Below, in pieces: positions 1-6,784 of a stretch of 7,355 nucleotides of DNA. Numbering within the stretch: position 1 is the stretch's first letter; the number at the start of each line of letters is the position of its first letter. The position numbers and the translations under genes are program-made. This stretch comes from a bacterium. GTDB lineage: Bacteria > Hydrogenedentota > Hydrogenedentia > Hydrogenedentiales > SLHB01. The stretch covers positions 1 to 7,355 of the forward strand of contig JAAEQP010001528.1 of NCBI GenBank assembly GCA_024231375.1, read 5' to 3'. The notes under the pieces are model-generated. The model was not told the DNA's origin and searched no databases. It saw nothing but the letters and a program-made list of their open reading frames with translations.

Positions 1-3
1 TCC

Positions 4-87
4 GCGTCATCCCGAGCGAAGTCGAGGGATCTCTCACGGGTGAGCGCCTACCTACAAGAGATCCCTCGACTTCGCTCGGGATGACGC
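4..87. repeat. Perfect 31-bp inverted repeat (GTCATCCCGAGCGAAG-type palindromic element)
   Basis: Positions 4-34 are the exact reverse complement of 57-87, with a 22-nt spacer (35-56). Each arm contains a smaller imperfect hairpin: ATCCC 9-13 with GGGAT 26-30, and ATCCC 61-65 with GGGAT 78-82. A diverged relative lies at 3565-3646, so this is a dispersed repeat rather than a one-off palindrome. Similar GTCAT-CC-GAGCGAAG motifs are, from general knowledge, common intergenic repeats in many bacterial genomes. No U-tract follows either arm, so a classic intrinsic terminator is not supported, although the transcript would form a very stable hairpin. Confidence 0.9.
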
Positions 88-128
88 AGAGGTGGTTTCT
101 TTCGGCGGAATCGAGATCACCGGGGGCT

Positions 129-301
129 GTGGAGCCGTTGAAAGAGTGCCGCCTCGCCACGCGTAGGTCGCGAAATGACCTGGGAGAGTCCCGTCTGCGT
201 CCGCCTGCGGTGTACTTCGCTTGGTACAGGTCCCGCGCGGCGCAGGTTCCCGGTCTTTCGCTTCTCCGTTCGCATGCAGACGACTTTGTCAACGGCTCCA
301 C
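129..301. repeat. MITE-like or structured element bounded by 19-bp terminal inverted repeats
   Basis: The left end 129-147 reads GTGGAGCCGTTGAAAGAGT. The reverse complement of the right end 283-301 reads GTGGAGCCGTTGACAAAGT, so 17 of 19 bases match and the outer 13 are perfect. Further complementary pairs lie inside: 165-169 with 177-181, 182-185 with 189-192, 192-198 with 276-282, 204-209 with 241-246, and 211-215 with 224-228. No target-site duplication is obvious at the ends and no convincing coding frame lies inside. It could be a small non-autonomous mobile element, a structured RNA, or chance folding of GC-rich DNA. The outer repeat is the part least likely to be chance. Confidence 0.45.
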
Positions 302-331
302 TGTGACCCTTTCAACAGCCGTGCGGCACCA

Positions 332-359
332 TGTTGACGTGAGCCCTTGTGTGTTGACG
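332..359 (+). promoter_or_regulatory. Direct repeats TGTTGACG, possible regulator-binding sites
   Basis: The octamer TGTTGACG occurs at 332-339 and again at 352-359, exactly 20 bp apart. The second copy supplies the -35 hexamer of the proposed promoter. Related GTTGA/TCAAC words are dense nearby: GTTGAAAG at 137-144, GTCAACGGC at 288-296 and CTTTCAAC at 309-316. The spacing of about two helical turns would suit a dimeric regulator, but the only support is repetition of a short word. Confidence 0.25.
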
Positions 360-382
360 GCACCAACCGCCGCGTCTAGGAT
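354..382 (+). promoter_or_regulatory. Sigma70-like promoter for the phosphodiester glycosidase gene
   Basis: The -35 hexamer TTGACG (354-359) matches TTGACA at five of six positions. It is separated by exactly 17 bp from a -10 hexamer TAGGAT (377-382), which matches TATAAT at four of six. Transcription would start near 389-391, giving a leader of about 30 nt before the ATG at 422. No strong Shine-Dalgarno sequence lies before that ATG. Confidence 0.5.
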
Positions 383-421
383 AGAGGCGCAACGGCAACA
401 CAACCGCACAGGCGATCCAGA

Positions 422-1321
422 ATGGCGAACGGGCAACGGACATGGGGATGGCGGCTGGCCGCTTGGGGGGCCGGAGCATTCACGGCAATTGCAGCTCTTG
501 GCGCCGCTGCGCTCTTCCTGGTTCCGGGCGTCATCGGTGTTCGAGCCGGTGGGCTGGGAGAAGACGCGGACGGGGCACACTGGCGGCACGTCCGTCCCGG
601 CCTGTCGATCGCGGAGTTTGTTCCGGACCAGCGATCGCGGCTGGAAGACTCCAGAATCACAATCGTTAGAATCGATTCCGAGCACTTCGACTTCAAACTC
701 CTCTGCGCTTCGGAGCACGACGGTGTGCGCATGACGGCAAGGGATTGGTGCCGGGAGCACGATCTCGTGTGTGCGATCAATGCCGGCATGTACCTGGAGG
801 ACGGACATCACATCGCCTATATGAAGAACTTCGATCACGTGGACAGCGACAGACTGTCCGATGACAACGCGGTAGTGGCGTTCAACCGGATCGACGTTTC
901 CGTTCCCGAATTCCAGATCATTGACAGGGAGCACCAGGATTTCGACGAACTGAGGAAGCACTAGAACACCTTGGTTCAGAACATCCGGATGATCACAACC
1001 CGACAGGAGAATGTGTGGTCGCAGCAGCCCAAGGAACACCCGATGGCTGTTCTCGCGATGGATACGCAGCAGAGAGTGCTCTTCATCTACACCTATTCTT
1101 CCTATTCCGCGCATGATTTCGCCGACATCCTGCTGTCCTTGCCCATATCACTGCACAACGCGTGCTATCTGGAGGGGAGTGGCCCTGCCCAACTGTTTCT
1201 CTCTTGGGACGGCGTCCGGAAGTACTTTGCGGGTGATCGGGAGCTATCGTCAAGTGAGGATGGTCAGCAGCAGGTGGTTATCCGTGTCCCAAACGTGATC
1301 GGCGTTGTGGCGAGGAACTAG
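422..1321 (+). pseudogene. Phosphodiester glycosidase family protein (DUF2233/NAGPA-like), interrupted by one in-frame TAG
   Basis: One reading frame runs from ATG 422 to TAG 1319-1321 (300 codons) and is broken only by TAG at codon 181 (962-964). The upstream part has a short N-terminus and a hydrophobic segment at about residues 13-38 (membrane anchor or uncleaved signal). It then carries the start of the family domain, including the N120-A-G-M-Y124 motif. After the stop the frame continues with VQNIRMI (about 185-191), YLEG (249-252) and a C-terminal PNVI (290-293), the remainder of the same domain. From memory of YigE-like relatives, the QN.R block follows a tyrosine at the position now read as TAG. 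Relatives hydrolyse or bind phosphodiester-linked sugars outside the cytoplasm; the substrate here is unknown. Without readthrough the product is 180 residues and lacks about 40% of the domain. A second start at TTG 971 has no ribosome binding site. The alternatives are a young pseudogene, amber suppression or a sequencing error. Confidence 0.75.
962..964 (+). other. In-frame amber codon inside a conserved domain
   Basis: TAG falls between AAG-CAC and AAC-ACC-TTG in frame with both halves of the gene. A single change from TAC or TAT would create it. The three complete frames in the window (ends at 1321, 1318 and 3707) all finish at TAG in family-appropriate places, so wholesale reassignment of TAG to an amino acid is unlikely here. 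Confidence 0.85.
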
Positions 1322-3480
1322 TCCAACCTAGACAGCGCGGTCCCTCCCGCGGGGATGTCGATGGTGAAGGTGTCGGCGTTGTCGGCGACCGCCTTGCCCG
1401 TCCAGAGGTCGGTGACTCGGCGGGGCGCGGGTAGTCGGACGGTGCGGGGTCCGGCTTCGTTGACGCTGATGGCGAGGATGCCGCGGCTGGCCCAGACGAT
1501 GTCGGGTGTGTCGATGTAGAGGTGAACGCCGGCGTGGTGTGCGACAGCACGGATGAGCGGCGCGGGAAGTTGAGGCACGGCACTGAAGACGGATACGCCT
1601 GAGCCCTGATCGCGTGCGACGACGGCCGGTGTGGTTCCGTCTTCGAGAACGCCCAAGGTGATGCCGTCATGGCTATCGGGCAGGGCCAAGGGCGCGTTTG
1701 GGCGTCCCGGCCCGAAGGGGTCGGTATCGCGCCATCCCCAAACCTCCGCTTCGTCGGTGGGAATCACGCGCCAAGGCAGAGGCGTATCCTGAAGCGCAAG
1801 GGGCCAGCCGGTCAGCGCCTTCATCCCCGATTCATCGAGTCGACCGTCGCGGTATGCACCGGCGGGTCCGATCCATAGGGCGGACGCACCGTCGCGCGCC
1901 AGACAACGGGCGATGGCGTCGCGTTCGGCTTGGGTTGGCGCAAAGCAGTTGGGAAGAATGTAGAGTTTGTAGGGGGGCAGATCGGCGAGGTCGGCGAGGT
2001 CCACGATGGCGAAAGGTGCGCCGACACGACCGAGTTCGGGCAGTTGAAGGATAAGGGCGGGCCAACTGTAGGGATTGCCGGGTTTCAAGAACGCGCCGGT
2101 CTTGCAGTCGATGACGAAGGCGATCTCGGCCACGGAATCTCCGGCGGCATCCGTGTTTTCGTGGGCGATGCGGTTCATGGCGCCGATCTCGGCCAGCATC
2201 CGCGGGTCGTCGTACCAGCCGCCGCCCATGTCAAACCACCACATACCGATCCGGCTGGCCATGACCCAGCCGAATTCCCGTTGCTGGCAGAGCAGGCTTT
2301 CTTCGTAGGTGGCGGTCTTGCCGAATTGGCCTACGGGTACGTTGGGCGTGAGCCAGGTGCGGAAGTCGTTCTCATCAATCCACAGTTTGCCATGGTGTTT
2401 CACCGAATCGGCGAGGGACATGGCATGGGGGAACCCGGTACCCAGTTGGCGGAAGGTGTAGTTGCAGGGACTGGTCATGAAGTCGATATCGGGACACGTG
2501 AGCACGTCGTGCAATGCGAGGTGCCCGGCGTTCTGCTCGCGTTGCGCACCCGACAGGGCCAGCAGGTAGCCGTAGAACACGCCGACGAGTCGTTGTTCGT
2601 CAACCGCATCCTTCGTGACGCGTGCGAAGTGGCGAATGGTGTCGGCGACCAGCCAGGAGGTGTACTGGACGTAGTCGATGCTCGACTGAGCCGTGGCGGG
2701 GTTGCGCAGATAGCCGCGTTCACTGTGGGCGCGCTGTTCGCGCGTGGGAATCGAGGCAGTGTCGAACGTCACGGCCAGATCGTTCCACGCCTGCTGGAGA
2801 CGGGCTTCGGTTTGGTAGCGTTCGCGCAGCCACGCGCGGAATCGTCCCGCGTTCGCCGGACAGTAGTCGGTCCATTGGTCCTCATTGCTCCCCCATTGCA
2901 TCCACTCCTCAGTGGTGCCGGAGGCGAGATGGTAGCCGATGACGCGATGACCGTAGTCGGAGGCTTCGACGTGACGGATGAAGCGGCGCAGCGCCGTGGC
3001 CGTGTCGGTGCGCCATTGTTCGGAGGCCCAGGATGCGACCCGTTTGCCGCGGAGAACGAAAGGTTCGGGGGCGCCAGTGCCGGGGTCGAATGTCACCAGA
3101 TCGTCGGGATGTGCCTCGGCCCACCATGGGGGCGTGCCCAGAAACAGCCGCGGGAAGAACCAGGCGTCGGGGTCGTTGTCCAACACCATGTGGGCGCGTT
3201 CGTCCATGTGGGTGTAGTCGAAGGTGTCCGGCGCGGTCCAGCATTCGGGCGCGAGGTTGTAGGTCGATTCGGTGGGCGTGGCGGAGAAGGAGTAGAGGTG
3301 AACGCCGGCGCGGCCGATGGCGGCGAAGTTGTCGGGGTCGGGGTGGTACGTCATGTAGCTGGTGCCCGGATGGGGTTCACCGTTGATGAAGAGGGTCGGT
3401 GCGCCGAGGTGGTCGCGTACGTCGGCCGCGGGAAGCGCTGGTCCGGCGAGGATGGAAGTGAGAAGCGCGACCCCGATCAT
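1318..3480 (-). CDS. Secreted clan GH-A glycoside hydrolase, GH42 beta-galactosidase-like
   Basis: The 720-residue product begins with a hydrophobic signal-like segment (1-19, ending PALPAA), so it is probably exported. That segment carries no Lys or Arg, which is atypical. A TIM-barrel-like catalytic region spans about 30-440, with aromatic-rich stretches such as GTPPWWAEAHPDD (115-127) and WWFDMGGGWYDD (414-425). By position the acid/base is likely Glu191 or Glu192 in GTTEEWMQW, and the nucleophile likely Glu370 in LWIDENDFRTW; both are inferences. A Rossmann-like middle domain (about 450-640, IVDLADL..KLYILPNCF) resembles the GH42 trimerisation domain, and a small beta domain ends the protein. 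Total length is near the GH42 norm. ATG 3480 is the only start before an upstream in-frame stop, and its Shine-Dalgarno is weak. The gene converges on the broken glycosidase gene with no terminator between them. Exact GH family and substrate are uncertain. Confidence 0.8.
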   Translation of the reverse strand: MIGVALLTSILAGPALPAADVRDHLGAPTLFINGEPHPGTSYMTYHPDPDNFAAIGRAGVHLYSFSATPTESTYNLAPECWTAPDTFDYTHMDERAHMVLDNDPDAWFFPRLFLGTPPWWAEAHPDDLVTFDPGTGAPEPFVLRGKRVASWASEQWRTDTATALRRFIRHVEASDYGHRVIGYHLASGTTEEWMQWGSNEDQWTDYCPANAGRFRAWLRERYQTEARLQQAWNDLAVTFDTASIPTREQRAHSERGYLRNPATAQSSIDYVQYTSWLVADTIRHFARVTKDAVDEQRLVGVFYGYLLALSGAQREQNAGHLALHDVLTCPDIDFMTSPCNYTFRQLGTGFPHAMSLADSVKHHGKLWIDENDFRTWLTPNVPVGQFGKTATYEESLLCQQREFGWVMASRIGMWWFDMGGGWYDDPRMLAEIGAMNRIAHENTDAAGDSVAEIAFVIDCKTGAFLKPGNPYSWPALILQLPELGRVGAPFAIVDLADLADLPPYKLYILPNCFAPTQAERDAIARCLARDGASALWIGPAGAYRDGRLDESGMKALTGWPLALQDTPLPWRVIPTDEAEVWGWRDTDPFGPGRPNAPLALPDSHDGITLGVLEDGTTPAVVARDQGSGVSVFSAVPQLPAPLIRAVAHHAGVHLYIDTPDIVWASRGILAISVNEAGPRTVRLPAPRRVTDLWTGKAVADNADTFTIDIPAGGTALSRLD

Positions 3481-3564
3481 GGCACTGTCCCCGTTTCTTG
3501 TGCGCTCTCACCAGGAGTTCGCGGAGAGGGAGACGATTCTCACGCGCCGGACGCAGTCAATCCC

Positions 3565-3646
3565 GTCATGCTGAGCGCATGCGAAGCATCTCCCACCCCA
3601 GGTCGTTGGCCGGCGGAACGAGATCCTTCACTTCGTTCAGGATGAC
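3565..3646. repeat. Diverged copy of the GTCAT..ATGAC inverted-repeat element
   Basis: The left arm 3565-3592 (GTCATGCTGAGCGCATGCGA...) is imperfectly complementary to the right arm 3620-3646, with a 27-nt spacer. Both resemble the arms of the perfect element at 4-87. The inner mini-hairpins survive with changed bases: ATGCT 3568-3572 with AGCAT 3585-3589, and ATCCT 3623-3627 with AGGAT 3639-3643. It lies between two minus-strand genes, about 60 nt after the stop of the GGDEF-EAL gene, so it could slow or end transcription there. No T-run makes it a textbook terminator. Confidence 0.8.
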
Positions 3647-3706
3647 GAAAAGGTGCGCCCCTCCCGATGGTTGCGGCTATGCTGCCCAAACACCACTGGA
3701 GACATC

Positions 3707-6505
3707 CTACCAGGTGGGGGCGGAGCAGAGAAGGTCGGTGGCGGTTTCGGCATCGACGGGCCGCGAGAAGAGGTAGCCCTGTCCGTAGTCGCATCCCAAC
3801 TCTCGCAGGATTGCCAGTTGCTCGGGTTCCTCGATTCCTTCGGCCACGATGCGCATGTCGAGGCTCTTGGCGAGCAGAATGATGGTCTTGACGATCTGGA
3901 GGTCCTCGGGCGATCTGTGCAGATCGGTGACGAAAGTCTTGTCGATCTTGAGGGTATCGAGAGGAAACCGGTGCAAGTGGCTGAGAGACGAATAGCCGGT
4001 TCCAAAATCGTCGATGCAGATGGCGGTGTTGAGACGGCGCAGCTTGTCTAAGGCCTCGCTCACCACATCCATGTTCTCCATCATGGCGCTTTCGGTGATC
4101 TCGAGCTTCAGGCACTCGGGACTCAACCCGGTTTCATTGAGTGCGCTTTCAACGATGGACACGACGTCCTGACGGGTGAACTCGCGAACGGACAGGTTGA
4201 CGCCAATCCGCAGCCGTGCCGCTTCGTCGTGCCGGATCTGACAGGCGCGCGTGAATCGGCAGGCAGCCCGCAGCACCCATTGTCCCAGGGCAAGAATCAG
4301 GCCCGTGTCCTCGGCAGCGGGGATGAATTCGTCAGGCGGCACCAAACCGCGTTCCGGATGGTTCCATCGCACAAGGGCCTCAAAGGACTCGATCTTCCCG
4401 GACCCCAGATCGACAATGGGCTGATAATAGACCGTGAACTGCTCCCGCTCGACGGCGCGGCGGAGATCGGTCTCGAGTTGCAGCCGGTCGATGGCCTGGG
4501 CGTGCATCTGGTCGTCGAAGACGACGTAGCACGATCGTCCGTCCCCTTTAGCGCGGTACATGGCGGTGTCGGCGTTGCGAAGGAACTCGGTTGCCGATTC
4601 GTGACCGTCGACGCTGAAGGCGATGCCGATACTGCCCGAGGTAAACACTTCGTGTCCGTCCAGTTGGAAGGGTTCCTTGAGATCGCCCAGAATGCGGTCC
4701 GCCACGCGGCTGGCATCGATTGGACCCCGAAGGTTGTCGATGAGAATCACGAACTCGTCTCCGCCGAAACGCGCAACGGTACCATCGTTTCGGGCCAATG
4801 TGTCGCTTGTGCGTAGTGCGGTCTGCAACCGTTCGGCCACGGCTGTGAGGAGGCTGTCGCCCACCAAGTGGCCCAAGCCGTCGTTGATGAGTTTGAAATG
4901 ATCGAGGTCCATGAACAAGACGGCAAAATTGTAGTCGGGATGCCGGCCCTTGTACCGGAGCGCCTGGCCGAGCCGGTCAAGGAAGAGGGCGCGATTCGGC
5001 AACTCGGTGAGTGCATCGTGAAACGCCCGGTGGCTGAGTTGCTCCTCGATTTTCTTTCGGGGCGTGATGTCGGTTTGCGACCCGGCCACGCGCGAAGGAG
5101 CGCCGGATTCATCGAGCACGGCCAACCCGCGACAGAGCACCCACAGGTAGGACCCGTCGGCATGGCGTATCCGGTGTTCCGTCTCGAAGTGGGCCGATTG
5201 ACCGGCAAGGTGGGCATCCAATGCGGCCTTCACACACTCGCGGTCTTCTTCGTGAATGCGGTCGAACCACTCGCTGGGCGCGTCTTGAAGGTTCTCGTTC
5301 TCACAGCCGAGCATCGCCTTCCAGCGGGAGGAGAAGAACACTCGGTCCGCGCGCAGATCCCAGTCCCACAGGCCGTCGTTGGCGCCCGCCATGGCCAGGG
5401 CGAGTCGTTCCTCGCTTTCGCGGAGGGCGGCCTCGGCGGCGTGGCGCTCGGACAGGTGACCTTCCAACCGTCCCAGCATGTGGTCGAAAGCCTGTCCGAG
5501 TTGTCCAAACTCGTCGTCCCGGTCCAACGACAAGCGGCGGGACAGGTCGTCCGTGCCGGTAATGGCCCCTGCGTGTGCGGTGAGCCGGGAGAGGTGGCTC
5601 ATCACGCCTTTGCGGAACAGGACCAGGAGGAGCACCAGCACGCCCAATGCGATCCCGACCTGGGCCAGGAGCCCGTGCTGCATAGCGTTGTAGGCTTTGG
5701 CGAGGACGTCGCGGTGCATGTCGGACTGGAGCAGCAGGGCCGGCGCGCCAAACAGATCCGGATAGGTTGCGTAGATCCTGAAGGAATCCTGAGAGGCATG
5801 GCTGACATGAAGCAGGTGACTGCTAGCGATCTCCTGAACGATGCTCTGCAGTTCGCCGGGGAGAGCGGGATCGGTCACGGGCCAGACCTGCAAGGCGAGG
5901 GCTGTCTGACGGAAGACTTGTAGCAGGAGTTTCTGGTCCATCATGCGGCCCACGACGAGGTAGCCCTCCGGGGACGCTGAGTCAATATCGCCGCCAACAG
6001 GATGGCAACTGACGATGGTCGGGCCTGCGCTGGTCAGCATCACGCCTTCCACGGGACCTTTGTTGCGGGAGACGAGTTCGAACAGCGGATGCGGGGTGGG
6101 CCACTTCCCGCGAGGGAATTCGGCCACGTCGAGGGGCCGGCGCGTGGTGAGGTCAATGCACTGGCCTGAGATGACGTCGCCGTCGGCCGCGACAAGAAAG
6201 GCGAGGGGGATGTGCTCTTGAACCCGCACCGTGAGCGACAGGGTGTCGGCGGTCAGGGACGCGTCGCGTGTCCGCACGGCTTCAGCGATGGCGGGACGGG
6301 CCGCCCACGCGCCACACTGTTGGGAGAGTCGGACCGCTTGCCCTTCGATGGCGTCGACGCATCGCCGCATGTCTTTCTCGGCCACCTTCTGCTCGAGAGG
6401 GTCGAGCCCCGGAAGCACAAGGTACCGCTGGACCCCGTAGCTCAGCCCAACGATCAGACCGATGGCGACAAAGAGCAGAAACTCGACTTTGACCCGCAAC
6501 GACAT
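3707..6505 (-). CDS. Membrane sensor diguanylate cyclase/phosphodiesterase (CHASE4-like, HAMP, PAS, GGDEF, EAL)
   Basis: This 932-residue protein makes and/or breaks down cyclic di-GMP. The order is: membrane helix about 8-29; extracytoplasmic sensor about 30-277 (CHASE4-like by position and style); second helix about 279-297; HAMP about 298-350 with DEFGQLGQAF (331-340); PAS with PAC-like tail about 363-482; GGDEF domain about 490-660; EAL domain about 672-925. The active-site GGDEF (581-585) is intact. The EAL side keeps EAL 709-711, N770, E802, D832-D833, K853, E889 and Q909, the residues expected in active phosphodiesterases, so both activities look possible. The inhibitory-site RTSD (565-568) sits 12 residues before GGDEF instead of the usual 5. 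ATG 6505 follows a strong GGAGG. The sensor ligand is unknown. The gene lies between two glycosidase genes and is transcribed divergently from the GH2 gene. Confidence 0.95.
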   Translation of the reverse strand: MSLRVKVEFLLFVAIGLIVGLSYGVQRYLVLPGLDPLEQKVAEKDMRRCVDAIEGQAVRLSQQCGAWAARPAIAEAVRTRDASLTADTLSLTVRVQEHIPLAFLVAADGDVISGQCIDLTTRRPLDVAEFPRGKWPTPHPLFELVSRNKGPVEGVMLTSAGPTIVSCHPVGGDIDSASPEGYLVVGRMMDQKLLLQVFRQTALALQVWPVTDPALPGELQSIVQEIASSHLLHVSHASQDSFRIYATYPDLFGAPALLLQSDMHRDVLAKAYNAMQHGLLAQVGIALGVLVLLLVLFRKGVMSHLSRLTAHAGAITGTDDLSRRLSLDRDDEFGQLGQAFDHMLGRLEGHLSERHAAEAALRESEERLALAMAGANDGLWDWDLRADRVFFSSRWKAMLGCENENLQDAPSEWFDRIHEEDRECVKAALDAHLAGQSAHFETEHRIRHADGSYLWVLCRGLAVLDESGAPSRVAGSQTDITPRKKIEEQLSHRAFHDALTELPNRALFLDRLGQALRYKGRHPDYNFAVLFMDLDHFKLINDGLGHLVGDSLLTAVAERLQTALRTSDTLARNDGTVARFGGDEFVILIDNLRGPIDASRVADRILGDLKEPFQLDGHEVFTSGSIGIAFSVDGHESATEFLRNADTAMYRAKGDGRSCYVVFDDQMHAQAIDRLQLETDLRRAVEREQFTVYYQPIVDLGSGKIESFEALVRWNHPERGLVPPDEFIPAAEDTGLILALGQWVLRAACRFTRACQIRHDEAARLRIGVNLSVREFTRQDVVSIVESALNETGLSPECLKLEITESAMMENMDVVSEALDKLRRLNTAICIDDFGTGYSSLSHLHRFPLDTLKIDKTFVTDLHRSPEDLQIVKTIILLAKSLDMRIVAEGIEEPEQLAILRELGCDYGQGYLFSRPVDAETATDLLCSAPTW

Positions 6506-6511
6506 GGCGCC

Positions 6512-6516
6512 CCTCC
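6512..6516 (-). promoter_or_regulatory. Shine-Dalgarno GGAGG fixing the GGDEF-EAL start
   Basis: On the minus strand GGAGG lies 6 nt before the ATG at 6505-6503, close to ideal spacing. It is the strongest ribosome binding site seen in the window and supports this start. Confidence 0.8.
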
Positions 6517-6685
6517 ATTACCGCGGCGCACCGAGACATTGTCCCCGGCGCGGCCCCTTTGGTGACGCCTCTCCCCAGCCCCGAACCGGCCAAACCCGGA
6601 TGGGCCGGCGGCTTCTGGCCACCAACCTATCCCCCCGTCACGATTCAGAGTACTATAAACCCGTCATGCCCGCAACCGGAACGCG

Positions 6686-6699
6686 AAGTTTGTCAACTT
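6686..6699. promoter_or_regulatory. Small palindrome AAGTT-TGTC-AACTT, possible operator
   Basis: AAGTT (6686-6690) and AACTT (6695-6699) are perfect 5-bp inverted repeats around TGTC. The palindrome abuts the proposed -35 of the GH2 gene, where a repressor could act on both divergent genes. The arms are short, so chance occurrence is quite possible. Confidence 0.25.
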
Positions 6700-6725
6700 G
6701 TTCCGAGACATGCGGATGGTGTAAT
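6698..6725 (+). promoter_or_regulatory. Weak sigma70-like promoter candidate for the GH2 gene
   Basis: TTGTTC (6698-6703) matches the -35 consensus at only its first three bases. It lies 16 bp from TGTAAT (6720-6725), which matches TATAAT at five of six. The leader before GTG 6785 would be about 50 nt. Confidence 0.25.
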
Positions 6726-6732
6726 CAGAGGA

Positions 6733-6751
6733 CGCCGCTCGGCGCGCGGCG
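6733..6751 (+). other. Leader hairpin CGCCGC/GCGGCG before the GH2 gene
   Basis: CGCCGC (6733-6738) pairs with GCGGCG (6746-6751) around a 7-nt loop, ending about 18 nt before the ribosome binding site. It could affect translation or be incidental in GC-rich DNA. Confidence 0.25.
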
Positions 6752-6769
6752 GAGCATCACTCGTATATA

Positions 6770-6775
6770 GGGGAG
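6770..6775 (+). promoter_or_regulatory. Shine-Dalgarno GGGGAG selecting the GTG start at 6785
   Basis: GGGGAG lies 9 nt before GTG 6785. The first in-frame ATG (6863) would remove 26 residues containing the typical opening IDLGDLSWTLTGW, so the GTG is the better start. Confidence 0.65.
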
Positions 6776-6784
6776 ATTCATCTC

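Larger units (their letters stand above)
6506..6784. other. Divergent intergenic region between the GGDEF-EAL and GH2 genes
   Basis: These 279 bp must hold promoters for both genes. I see the minus-strand ribosome site, a palindrome at 6686-6699, a weak plus-strand promoter at 6698-6725, a leader hairpin at 6733-6751 and the plus-strand ribosome site. For the minus-strand gene there is a TATAGT-like -10 in the complement of TACTATAAAC (6651-6660), but no -35 at a sensible distance. A perfect TTGACA reads on the minus strand at 6690-6695, but it is about 33 nt from that -10. No coding frame here looks real. Confidence 0.6.

Noticed and set aside
211..228. TGTAC/GTACA hairpin as a separate regulatory site
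   Set aside because: A 5-bp stem is not significant alone in this DNA. It is mentioned only as part of the 129-301 element.
81..734. Plus-strand 217-codon open frame over the left intergenic region
   Set aside because: It begins inside the right arm of the perfect inverted repeat, crosses the structured element, and overlaps the phosphodiester glycosidase gene in another frame. Its composition (Arg/Ser-rich, no recognisable motif) is typical of a GC-rich shadow.
971..1321. An independent 116-residue gene starting at TTG 971
   Set aside because: It is in the same frame as the gene upstream, has no ribosome binding site, and encodes only the second half of the same domain. It is better read as the separated C-terminal part.
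1930..3645. Plus-strand 571-codon open frame opposite the GH42-like gene
   Set aside because: Gly/Val-rich translation without motifs, complementary to a clearly homologous enzyme gene. Long antisense frames are expected in GC-rich coding DNA.
3565..3646. Intrinsic terminator of the GGDEF-EAL gene
   Set aside because: The arms are imperfect with a 27-nt spacer and no T-run follows on the minus strand. It is better explained as a member of the dispersed repeat family, though it could still affect transcription.
3540..4115. Minus-strand 191-codon open frame across the 3' end of the GGDEF-EAL gene and the repeat
   Set aside because: Out of frame with the EAL domain and Arg/His-rich; it translates the repeat element and has no motif.
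4868..5923. Plus-strand 351-codon open frame opposite the GGDEF-EAL gene
   Set aside because: It lies wholly antisense to well-conserved PAS/GGDEF coding sequence and shows no domain of its own.
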